DNA of 5,860 nt from Ruminococcaceae bacterium UBA5397 (GTDB taxonomy: Bacteria; Bacillota; Clostridia; Oscillospirales; Acutalibacteraceae): assembly GCA_002411615.1 (NCBI GenBank), contig DHOF01000017.1, positions 1-5,860 of the forward strand. The letters are read 5' to 3'. Positions 1 through 5,438 of this stretch are shown here, in pieces (position 1 is the stretch's first letter; the number at the start of each line of letters is the position of its first letter). The translations under genes and the position numbers were made by a program. The notes below the pieces were generated by a model that made no database searches, was not told the DNA's origin, and saw only the letters and a program-made list of their open reading frames with translations.

Positions 1-1
1 A

Positions 2-28
2 AGTTCCGATGTTAGTGACGAAGAGTAA
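2..28 (+). CDS. Possible last codons of an upstream gene (partial)
   Basis: Reading from base 2, the edge of the window gives SSDVSDEE followed by a TAA stop. A short acidic, serine-rich tail is plausible for a bacterial C terminus, but eight codons cannot prove coding. The frame starting at base 3 also stays open until a TAG at 30-32, so the choice of frame is a guess. If real, the gene would end about 80 bp before the pseudokinase gene on the same strand, close enough for one transcript. Confidence 0.22.
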   Translation, partial: SSDVSDEE

Positions 29-93
29 ATAGCGGTAATTGTGGAGTTGTAAAAAAGATGGGTTTAAATATCGACGTGTTTTAGACATGCCTG

Positions 94-100
94 AAGGAGG
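94..100 (+). promoter_or_regulatory. Ribosome binding site of the PASTA pseudokinase gene
   Basis: AAGGAGG lies 9 nt upstream of the ATG at 110-112. It is a near-perfect Shine-Dalgarno match and fixes the start codon. No convincing promoter is visible in the 80 bp upstream, so transcription may come from beyond the left edge. Confidence 0.85.
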
Positions 101-109
101 AACGCACGA

Positions 110-1894
110 ATGGCGGATTATGACAGGCTTTGTATGGCCTGCATGGAAGAGACCGATGAAGCTGAAGAGTGCCCACATTGTGGGTTTTCTTTCGCTGAAT
201 TGCAGCTTCCTGATGCTCTTCCATATCGAACAATATTGAAAGATCAGTATTTGGTCGGCCGCGCAATGCGTAAAAATGGAGAAGGAATTCTATATATTGG
301 TCTTGATTTAAAAACAAAAGAAAAAGTAGAGATTAGGGAGTTCTTTCCGCAGACTTTGGCGCTGCGCAATTCGGATGGATTAAAAATCAGTCCGCAGGAA
401 GAACTGAAAGAAGTCTTTGAAAAAGATCGAAGAATCTTTTTAGAAAATCAGCAGGCTTTGCTGCGCTTTCATACGCAGCCTGCGATGGCACATATTGAAG
501 ATGTGTTTGAGGAAAATGAAACTGTTTATGCAGTAGCTCCATGGATGAATGCAATTACGCTGCGCTATTTTGTAAAACGCAGCGGAGGTTCTTTAAATTG
601 GAATGAGGCGAGACAGCTTTTCATGCCAGTTTTAATGGCACTTTCTACCTTGCATGCAGTTGGAATTTCTCATTTGGGAATTTCTCCGGACACGCTGTTT
701 ATTTTGCCAAACGGAAGTATGATTCTGGGGGATTTTTGTATTGAGCAGGTGTGGCGCTTTGGAACAGAGCTTCAGGATTCGTTGGTATCAGGATGCGCTG
801 CATTGGAACAATGCGAAGGAACAGCACCGCTCAGAGAATCAACAGATATCTATGGCTTTGCATCATCCCTTTTCTTTGCATTGACAGGTAGTTTTCCAAA
901 AAATGCTTTGGCAAGAAAAGAAGATCCTAGACTTTTAATCCCATCCTCGATCCTTCAAAATATTCCTCCGCATGTTGTAACTTCATTAGCAAATGCACTA
1001 CAGGTTTCTGCAGAAAAAAGAACGCCTACATTTGAGCGTATGCGAGCAGAACTGTCAGCTTCTCCTACCATTACGGCAACGATCGAAGAGACGGAAAGCT
1101 TACGGCGGATTCCGAGTCCGGTTCCTCCTCAAAAAGAGGAAAGAGCAGAAAAAAATTCGGATGAAGGACATGACTTAAAAGGAGAAACATCGCAGGGAGC
1201 TCAACCGGTTCAGCAGCCATCGCGGCCACCTAGATCGCCGCAAATGCGTAAAAATACAGGACACAAGGGCAAGAAGAAAATTCCTATGTTTGTATGGACC
1301 ATTTTTGTATGTGCTGTTTTGCTGATTATCGTAACGGTGGTTGTCGTTGTTCGAATGTCTTCCGGCAACAATAAAAGCCAGCAGGCGATTGTTTCTCAGA
1401 CGTCCGAAGCGGGAACTGCTGATTCAGAAACAACTTCTGCAGTGAGTTCTACGGTAGCGGAACAAATTACAGTTCCGAATCTTGTAAACAAAAAGTATGA
1501 GGATAATCAGCAATCTTCTTCCGACGCTGATTATCAGGTAGTTGTGTCAAAGCATGAATACAGTGACACGGTGGAGGCAGGATATATTATTTCTCAAACA
1601 CCGACGGCTGGCGAAAAAATGGTAAAAGGAACGGCTATCTCGGTGATTGTAAGTGATGGAAATGCGCTTATAACATTGCCGGATCTGGCGGGGCTAACTG
1701 CAGAAGAAGCAGTTAGCGTATTGAAGTCGCGTGGATTTACCTCTGTACAGCAGGAAAACGGACATAGTGAATATGTGGGAATTGGGCAGGCTTATGGTTA
1801 TAAAAATCAGAATGCCGGAGATAAAATGGCGGCCAATTCAACAATCACAATTTTGATCAATGCGAATTCGTCTTCAACTTCTTCAAATGGTTAA
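110..1894 (+). CDS. Zinc-ribbon PASTA-domain pseudokinase, single-pass membrane protein
   Basis: The 594-residue product has the layout of a PrkC/Stk1-like membrane kinase. An N-terminal zinc ribbon uses C8, C11, C21 and C24. A protein-kinase-like domain spans about 45-315, followed by a basic, proline-rich linker (about 330-390), one transmembrane helix (about 392-415), a Ser/Thr-rich stretch, and two PASTA-like repeats (about 452-516 and 520-585). PASTA domains in this family face outward and bind peptidoglycan fragments or lipid II. The kinase core appears inactive. The VAIK lysine is R76 (VEIR), the helix-C Glu position looks like N113, and HRD is H188-L-G190, so the catalytic Asp is lost. 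The Mg-binding Asn after PD is T195, and DFG is D208-F-C210. The fold markers ISPD (191-194) and TDIY (245-248) remain. I infer a pseudokinase that senses the wall or scaffolds a partner, rather than an enzyme. The start follows a strong AAGGAGG. The gene ends at a terminator and faces the rpsR operon. No phosphatase or second kinase is visible in the window. Confidence 0.9.
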   Translation: MADYDRLCMACMEETDEAEECPHCGFSFAELQLPDALPYRTILKDQYLVGRAMRKNGEGILYIGLDLKTKEKVEIREFFPQTLALRNSDGLKISPQEELKEVFEKDRRIFLENQQALLRFHTQPAMAHIEDVFEENETVYAVAPWMNAITLRYFVKRSGGSLNWNEARQLFMPVLMALSTLHAVGISHLGISPDTLFILPNGSMILGDFCIEQVWRFGTELQDSLVSGCAALEQCEGTAPLRESTDIYGFASSLFFALTGSFPKNALARKEDPRLLIPSSILQNIPPHVVTSLANALQVSAEKRTPTFERMRAELSASPTITATIEETESLRRIPSPVPPQKEERAEKNSDEGHDLKGETSQGAQPVQQPSRPPRSPQMRKNTGHKGKKKIPMFVWTIFVCAVLLIIVTVVVVVRMSSGNNKSQQAIVSQTSEAGTADSETTSAVSSTVAEQITVPNLVNKKYEDNQQSSSDADYQVVVSKHEYSDTVEAGYIISQTPTAGEKMVKGTAISVIVSDGNALITLPDLAGLTAEEAVSVLKSRGFTSVQQENGHSEYVGIGQAYGYKNQNAGDKMAANSTITILINANSSSTSSNG

Positions 1895-1909
1895 TCAATC
1901 ATAAAAAAC

Positions 1910-1959
1910 AAAAAGGGCCTCATTCGGGATATTGAACTTTTCCTGAATGGGGCTTTTTT
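1910..1959 (+). terminator. Rho-independent terminator of the pseudokinase gene
   Basis: Starting 15 bp after the stop codon, bases 1910-1929 pair with 1941-1958. The stem begins AAAAAG/CTTTTT, has a two-base bulge (GG at 1916-1917), then pairs CCTCATTCGGGA with TCCTGAATGGGG including two G-U pairs. The loop is about 11 nt and the 3' side ends in six T. The other side is A-rich, so it could also stop transcripts running the opposite way. Confidence 0.85.
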
Positions 1960-1980
1960 ATGGAAAAAATCTAATAACAG

Positions 1981-2018
1981 AAAATCACCAACTCCTTAAA
2001 CTAAGAGCTGGTGATTTT
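1981..2018 (-). terminator. Terminator of the rpsF-ssb-rpsR operon, probably bidirectional
   Basis: AAAATCACCA (1981-1990) plus CTC (1992-1994) pair with GAG (2005-2007) plus TGGTGATTTT (2009-2018). There is a single A-C mismatch and a 10-nt loop. The stem lies about 30 bp past the rpsR stop codon. Both arms end in an A/T run, so it can act from either side. It serves the minus-strand operon and gives a second stop for the plus-strand pseudokinase gene. Confidence 0.8.
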
Positions 2019-2048
2019 TAAAAGCTATAAAAAGCTTATAAGACAAAA

Positions 2049-2306
2049 TTAGTCGCTGCTGAACGGTAAGAGCGCAAGATGACGTGCACGCTTAATTGCG
2101 GTAGTCAATTCGCGCTGATGACGCGCACAAGTGCCAGTCGCTCTGCGAGGCAGAATTTTTGCACGTTCAGAAATAAAGCGACGCAGTTTTGCAACATCTT
2201 TATAATCGATGGAGTCTACTTTATCAACACAAAAACTGCAGACTTTTCTACGACCTTTACGACCACCATATCGGCGGCCGCCTTCACTTTTTTCTCTATC
2301 GGCCAT
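2049..2306 (-). CDS. rpsR: Small ribosomal subunit protein S18
   Basis: The 85-residue protein binds 16S rRNA in the platform of the 30S subunit as a heterodimer with S6. The S18 core is clear: the [22 protein letters not shown] segment (about residues 34-55), then a [30 protein letters not shown] C terminus. The N-terminal tail is rich in Gly and Arg. C23, C26, C60 and H63 form a potential zinc site, so this is the C+ (zinc-binding) form of S18. The ATG follows AAGGAGG at about 2317-2324 with 10 nt spacing. It is the last gene of the rpsF-ssb-rpsR operon, 51 bp after ssb, and is followed by a hairpin terminator. No rplI follows, unlike the enterobacterial operon. Confidence 0.97.
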   Translation of the reverse strand: MADREKSEGGRRYGGRKGRRKVCSFCVDKVDSIDYKDVAKLRRFISERAKILPRRATGTCARHQRELTTAIKRARHLALLPFSSD

Positions 2307-2357
2307 GATTCGGAAAACCTCCTTTAAACTAAAAATCAGGGATGCCGTTGTTGGATT

Positions 2358-2813
2358 TTAAAACGGCAGATCATCGTCTCCGGGGATTTCTTCAAAATCT
2401 CCGGTGTCGCCATTAGAATAGGCGGGGGCGGGGGACTGCTGTTGAGCAGAAGCAGCTTCATGATGGTAATTTCCACTTGTAGAATTACCATCACGTTTGC
2501 TTTCCGCAAAATGAACATTATCCGCTACGATTTCAAATGCTTTGCGTTTATTTCCGTCACGATCTGTATAAGAACGTGTTTGAATAGCCCCTTGAACAGC
2601 TACTAACTGGCCTTTGCGGAAATATTTGCAAACAAAATCTGCAGTATTTCTCCAAGCGACAATATCAATAAAATCGGTTGCACGCTCAGCACCGGATTTT
2701 ACATAAGAACGATCGACAGCCAGAGTAAAACTGGTAACGGCAACGTCATTAGAAGTATGACGCAATTCCGGGTCAGCGGTTAGCCTCCCCATTAAAACAG
2801 CAACGTTAAGCAT
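2358..2813 (-). CDS. ssb: Single-stranded DNA-binding protein
   Basis: The 151-residue protein coats single-stranded DNA during replication, recombination and repair and recruits partner enzymes. The N-terminal OB fold (about 1-105) starts MLNVAVLMGRLTADPELRHT and contains the typical VTSFTLAVDR, DFIDIVAWR and GQLVAVQGAIQTRSYTDRDG segments. A low-complexity linker rich in Gln, Ser and Pro (about 108-140) leads to the acidic tip DDDLPF at the extreme C terminus, which is the partner-binding peptide of bacterial SSBs. Size and layout match full-length bacterial SSB. The ATG is preceded by AAAGGGTG (about 2823-2830), a weaker Shine-Dalgarno than those of rpsF and rpsR. It lies between rpsF (25 bp upstream) and rpsR (51 bp downstream), the common Firmicute order. 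Confidence 0.97.
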   Translation of the reverse strand: MLNVAVLMGRLTADPELRHTSNDVAVTSFTLAVDRSYVKSGAERATDFIDIVAWRNTADFVCKYFRKGQLVAVQGAIQTRSYTDRDGNKRKAFEIVADNVHFAESKRDGNSTSGNYHHEAASAQQQSPAPAYSNGDTGDFEEIPGDDDLPF

Positions 2814-2838
2814 TCGTAATCACCCTTTCGCCTAATTT

Positions 2839-3135
2839 TCAGGCTCCTTTTTTCACGATCAGGGAACGCAGCACACCGTCGGTGATTTTGTAAATACGAT
2901 CGAGTTCAGCCGTAAAAGACGGAACACTCGTAAAGTTCACCAGAACATAGTAGCCTTCATTTTCTTTGTTGATCGGATAAGCTAATCTGCGCTTACCCCA
3001 TTCATCAACACCATCGATAGTACCATTCGCCGCGATCAGATCCTTGAATTTCTGGATCATGGCATTCGTAGCATCCTCATCTAATTTAGTAGAGAGGATA
3101 AATACGGTTTCATAAGCTCTTTTTACTTCTTCCAT
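2839..3135 (-). CDS. rpsF: Small ribosomal subunit protein S6
   Basis: The 98-residue protein binds S18 and 16S rRNA in the 30S platform. Family features are clear: YETVFILSTKLDEDA near the N terminus, the VDEWGKRRLAYPINKENEGYY segment in the middle, and DGVLRSLIVKK at the C terminus. The usual family length is about 95-100 residues. An in-frame codon allows an extension up to 3207. I reject it because the perfect AAGGAGGTG at 3142-3150 serves the ATG at 3133-3135, and the added residues would be encoded by the structured leader just after the promoter. It is the first gene of the rpsF-ssb-rpsR operon. The leader is long and foldable, which suggests feedback control by the S6:S18 pair, a mode known in other bacteria but only inferred here. 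Confidence 0.97.
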   Translation of the reverse strand: MEEVKRAYETVFILSTKLDEDATNAMIQKFKDLIAANGTIDGVDEWGKRRLAYPINKENEGYYVLVNFTSVPSFTAELDRIYKITDGVLRSLIVKKGA

Positions 3136-3141
3136 GATTTG

Positions 3142-3150
3142 CACCTCCTT
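3142..3150 (-). promoter_or_regulatory. Ribosome binding site that sets the rpsF start
   Basis: On the minus strand AAGGAGGTG lies 6 nt upstream of the ATG at 3135-3133. It is an almost complete anti-16S match and decides the rpsF start against the longer in-frame alternative. A TCCTT in the leader (minus strand, 3188-3184) could pair with its AAGGA, a possible way to hide the site. Confidence 0.85.
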
Positions 3151-3161
3151 ATGGACATATG

Positions 3162-3212
3162 GCCCCAAATAAAGATCCGGGGCAAGGATCAAGCCACTGT
3201 AACACACAGGGC
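3162..3212 (-). promoter_or_regulatory. Structured rpsF leader: hairpin plus candidate H-type pseudoknot
   Basis: Read on the minus strand, the leader first forms a hairpin: GCC-CTGT, loop GTGTT, ACAG-T-GGC (3212-3193), seven pairs with one bulged T. It is followed by GATCC (3190-3186), TT, GCCCC (3183-3179), GGATC (3178-3174), TTTATTT, GGGGC (3166-3162). GATCC/GGATC makes stem 1. The GCCCC in its loop is complementary to the downstream GGGGC, giving stem 2. With a 2-nt first loop, no junction base and a 7-nt second loop, the geometry fits a classical H-type pseudoknot. It ends 11 nt before the ribosome binding site. Known S6:S18-binding leaders carry a CCG; a CCG sits at the stem junction here, but I cannot confirm membership of that RNA family. 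Confidence 0.5.
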
Positions 3213-3214
3213 AA

Positions 3215-3235
3215 CAGATTAATTATATCAATCTG
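3215..3235. repeat. Palindrome covering the rpsF -10 element
   Basis: The plus strand reads CAGATTAAT, then TAT, then ATCAATCTG. The two 9-bp arms are complementary except at one position. The centre (3225) lies within the -10 hexamer, and one edge falls at the predicted transcription start. It is placed like a repressor operator, but AT-rich DNA can give such symmetry by chance. No T-run follows it on the minus strand, so it is not a galU terminator. Confidence 0.4.
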
Positions 3236-3250
3236 AAAAAAGATTGTCAA
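3222..3250 (-). promoter_or_regulatory. Sigma-A promoter of the rpsF-ssb-rpsR operon
   Basis: On the minus strand a perfect -35 TTGACA (3250-3245) and a perfect -10 TATAAT (3227-3222) are separated by exactly 17 bp. Transcription should begin near 3215, giving a leader of about 80 nt. The -35 lies only 18 bp past the galU stop codon. No T-tailed hairpin separates them, so galU transcripts probably also run into rpsF. Confidence 0.92.
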
Positions 3251-3268
3251 TAAAGAATTTTGGCTTTC

Positions 3269-4147
3269 TCAAAGCGTTTTAGAAAGTTCTTTTAAGTATT
3301 TGCGAAAATCGTTACCGATTTCCGGATGGTTAAGAGCAACCTCTACTTGTGCCTGAAGAATTCCGAGCTTATTTCCCATATCATAGCGCTTGCCGGTAAA
3401 TTCAACGGCGACCATGCCTTGTGAACGTGCCAGTGTGCGCATGGCGTCGGTCAATTGGATTTCCCCGCCGACTCCAGGAGGCGTTTGATCAAGAATATCA
3501 AAAATTTCCGGCGGCAGAACGCAGCGGCCAAGAATAGAAAATAGGCTCAAAACTTTATCTGGTGTTGGTTTTTCCACCATATCCGTGCAATTATAAAAAT
3601 TATCGTGAAGAGGTTCCACCTTTAGGGAAGAATATTTATGAATTGCTTCTGGAGCAACTTTTTTAACGCCAAGGACTCCTTTTCCATATTCTTCATAAGC
3701 ACGAATCAACTGGCCGCAGGCAGGATCTTCTCCGATAATAACATCGTCTCCGTAGAGAACGGCAAACGGGTCATTCCCAACAAAAGAGCGTGCCCGATTG
3801 ACTGCGTGACCAAGCCCACGGGTTTCTTTTTGACGCACAAAATAAAAATTTGCAAGATGTGAAATATCAACAACTTCTTTTAAAATCTTTTCTTTTGCAG
3901 CGCCGCCGCCCTGTAATTTTGCTTCCAGTTCGGGAACACGGTCGAAATGATCTTCAATCAATCCTTTTCCGCGGTTCGTGATAATTAAAATATCAGTAAT
4001 TCCGGAACGTACCGCTTCTTCAACAATATACTGAATCGCAGGCTTGTCCACGATGGGGAGCATCTCTTTCGGCATGCTTTTTGTGGCGGGCAGCACACGA
4101 GTACCAAGTCCTGCTGCAGGAATTACAGCTTTGGTGATTTTTTTCAT
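3269..4147 (-). CDS. galU: UTP-glucose-1-phosphate uridylyltransferase (UDP-glucose pyrophosphorylase)
   Basis: The 292-residue cytosolic enzyme joins UTP and glucose 1-phosphate to give UDP-glucose and pyrophosphate, supplying precursors for glycolipids, wall polymers and exopolysaccharide. The nucleotide-binding signature AVIPAAGLGTRVLPATKS (7-24) is followed by PKEMLPIVDKPAIQYIVEEA (26-45), the metal-site YGDD (132-135), VEKP with K193, GGEIQLTDAM (227-236) and KRYDMGNKLG (253-262). Length matches bacterial GalU. A GTG at 4157-4159 would add four residues, but it has no properly spaced ribosome binding site, whereas ATG 4145-4147 gives the usual N terminus. The site upstream of that ATG is also weak (AGAAG, about 11 nt away). 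Two small departures from relatives I recall are KYSS at 171-174 in place of the usual (K/R)YG and GRCVL at 207-211 in place of GRYxL. It follows the RING/zinc-ribbon gene by 50 bp with no promoter of its own that I can see. Confidence 0.95.
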   Translation of the reverse strand: MKKITKAVIPAAGLGTRVLPATKSMPKEMLPIVDKPAIQYIVEEAVRSGITDILIITNRGKGLIEDHFDRVPELEAKLQGGGAAKEKILKEVVDISHLANFYFVRQKETRGLGHAVNRARSFVGNDPFAVLYGDDVIIGEDPACGQLIRAYEEYGKGVLGVKKVAPEAIHKYSSLKVEPLHDNFYNCTDMVEKPTPDKVLSLFSILGRCVLPPEIFDILDQTPPGVGGEIQLTDAMRTLARSQGMVAVEFTGKRYDMGNKLGILQAQVEVALNHPEIGNDFRKYLKELSKTL

Positions 4148-4197
4148 TCTTGAAAACACTTCTTTCAGATTGAATATTCGGATGAATGCATAAAAAA

Positions 4198-5202
4198 TCA
4201 GAAAAAGAAATAGGGAATATAAGTAATTACTGTATAGCAGAGAACAATTCCCATTGCGAGAGCCATGTTAACTCCGCCTTTTTCTTGATAGAGGATTGTT
4301 TTTTCGGAGGAGCCACCAGCTTGCGGATGGTCGGCTTCGATTTCTTTCACGACACTAACGCAGTGCGCTTTGTACATTTGATTTGCTTTGAAGCCAAAAA
4401 TCAGTTTGATCAGGAAAATCCCGATTATTAAAATTCCTGGAAGAGCCAGAGCAAGCTGTTGGCTAGTTGAAAGAGTAGAGATCATTCCACTCATAGCAAT
4501 CATCTGATTCGTAGAAGGATAAGCATCTGATGTGACACCTGCACTGTTCATCAGAGACTGCATTACAGGATAGGAGACCACATAAGTGACATATTGGTAA
4601 AGCGCATGCAGAATTAAAAGGACGCTTGCAATCGTCCAGCCTTTTTTATATTGTTTTCGATAAAGAAACCAGCTTCCGGTAAATAAAAAAGCGGAAAAGT
4701 TAAAACGCTTTTTATGATTCTGTACAAAATTGCGGAAAACCGGAATATAATAAGAGGTATTAGACTGAACCACTTTTGCCAGATCAGAAGCAGAAATATC
4801 GTCTATTTTTTCAGTGGGGGCAACTCCTCCCAGAGGATCAAATGCAACATAGGGCATTTGAGCATTACCGTGGTTTGCAGCACTTTGATTTTGGTAAGGC
4901 TGCTGATAGCCCTTTTGCTCATTTTTGGCAAGTGAGGTGCCGCAAAGCTCACAGAAAAGTGCATCTTTGCGATTGGGATGGCCGCAGCGCGGACAGATTT
5001 TTTCTTCCCCTTTTTCAGATGCTTTTTGAGGTGGCTTCCATGCATCTTTAGTGCCGTGCCGATCTTCATAGAGACAGTGTCCTACCTGCTGATAGCAGCT
5101 GCGGTGATAAGGCGCGCCGCATTGTGGGCATACGACAATATCGTCCCCTTTTAAAAACGGCTTTCCGCAGACCGGACATTTCATATCGGTAAAGTCAGTC
5201 AT
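4198..5202 (-). CDS. Prokaryotic RING-finger/zinc-ribbon membrane protein with DUF2628-like region
   Basis: The 334-residue protein starts with a RING-like zinc module: C9, C12, C25, C28, H33, C36, with H42 and C43 nearby. This pattern resembles the prokaryotic RING family 1. A second zinc ribbon uses C70, C73, C84 and C87. A Gln/Asn-rich linker (about 95-115) leads to the segment RFNFSAFLFTGSWFLYRKQY (166-184 region), typical of DUF2628 membrane proteins. Predicted transmembrane helices lie at about 188-210, 250-271 and 311-332, with a hydrophobic stretch at 168-180. The zinc modules are expected on the cytosolic side. Function is unknown, and RING similarity alone does not show ubiquitin-like ligase activity. 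The ATG follows GGAGG (5210-5214) with 7 nt spacing. The gene has its own promoter, lies upstream of galU on the same strand and is divergent from prfB. Confidence 0.88.
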   Translation of the reverse strand: MTDFTDMKCPVCGKPFLKGDDIVVCPQCGAPYHRSCYQQVGHCLYEDRHGTKDAWKPPQKASEKGEEKICPRCGHPNRKDALFCELCGTSLAKNEQKGYQQPYQNQSAANHGNAQMPYVAFDPLGGVAPTEKIDDISASDLAKVVQSNTSYYIPVFRNFVQNHKKRFNFSAFLFTGSWFLYRKQYKKGWTIASVLLILHALYQYVTYVVSYPVMQSLMNSAGVTSDAYPSTNQMIAMSGMISTLSTSQQLALALPGILIIGIFLIKLIFGFKANQMYKAHCVSVVKEIEADHPQAGGSSEKTILYQEKGGVNMALAMGIVLCYTVITYIPYFFF

Positions 5203-5241
5203 TTATTTGCCTCCAGACGAATGTAATCAATTCACTTAAAT

Positions 5242-5270
5242 ATTGTATCGGTTTTTGCTAAAAACTGCAA
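5242..5270 (-). promoter_or_regulatory. Promoter of the RING/zinc-ribbon gene (and probably galU)
   Basis: On the minus strand TTGCAG (5270-5265) and TACAAT (5247-5242) are spaced by 17 bp, a fair sigma-A match with strong first positions. Transcription would start near 5235, about 33 nt before the ATG. It is weaker than the rpsF promoter and rests on pattern only. Confidence 0.6.
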
Positions 5271-5297
5271 GTTTTTTGCGCAAGAGTTTTAAGACTA

Positions 5298-5314
5298 TTT
5301 ACAATCTGTGTAAA
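5298..5314. repeat. Perfect dyad TTTACA-N5-TGTAAA in the divergent intergenic region
   Basis: TTTACA (5298-5303) and TGTAAA (5309-5314) form a perfect 6-bp inverted repeat around ATCTG. It lies between the two divergent promoters, about 28 bp upstream of the minus-strand -35 and 36 bp upstream of the prfB -35. The position suits an operator or activator site. No T-run follows, so it is not a terminator. I cannot assign it to a named regulator. Confidence 0.35.
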
Positions 5315-5349
5315 AATCGCAAGAAAACATCCGGAAAAAGCGGATTTGC

Positions 5350-5378
5350 TTTACAATTTTCTAAAAACAAGATATAAT
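5350..5378 (+). promoter_or_regulatory. Promoter of prfB
   Basis: TTTACA (5350-5355) and a perfect TATAAT (5373-5378) are separated by 17 bp, one base short of full sigma-A consensus. Transcription should start near 5385, leaving a leader of about 54 nt before the prfB ATG. Just upstream is a short inverted repeat, ATCCG-N7-CGGAT (5329-5345), of unknown meaning. Confidence 0.85.
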
Positions 5379-5438
5379 AAAAAACTATGTTAAGTTACTA
5401 TTTAGAGGACTGCAATTTAGAAAGTAGGATGGATAATA

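Noticed and set aside
39..82. Promoter-like TTGTGG and TTTAAA elements upstream of the pseudokinase gene
   Set aside because: Both hexamers match sigma-A consensus poorly, so I cannot support a promoter here.
2079..2327. Plus-strand open frame across rpsR
   Set aside because: It is the antisense of the clear S18 gene, has no ribosome binding site and resembles no protein I recognise.
3136..3207. N-terminal extension of rpsF by 24 residues
   Set aside because: The added residues do not resemble S6, the region is the structured leader directly after the promoter, and a near-perfect ribosome binding site serves the internal ATG at 3135.
4148..4159. GTG start four codons upstream for galU
   Set aside because: A GAAAGAA abuts the GTG with no spacing, and the normal GalU N terminus begins at the ATG at 4147.
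4186..5069. Several open frames on both strands within the RING/zinc-ribbon gene
   Set aside because: They overlap a gene with well-defined zinc and membrane motifs and a good start site, and their translations look like shadow sequence.
5303..5320. Possible DnaA box in the divergent intergenic region
   Set aside because: The minus strand TTTTACACA differs at two positions from TTATCCACA, and there is no cluster of boxes nor a dnaA neighbour.
5319..5349. GCAA/TTGC arms flanking the ATCCG-N7-CGGAT repeat upstream of prfB
   Set aside because: The arms are separated by unpaired bases and the combined stem is weak. It may be chance, so only the inner repeat is mentioned under the prfB promoter.
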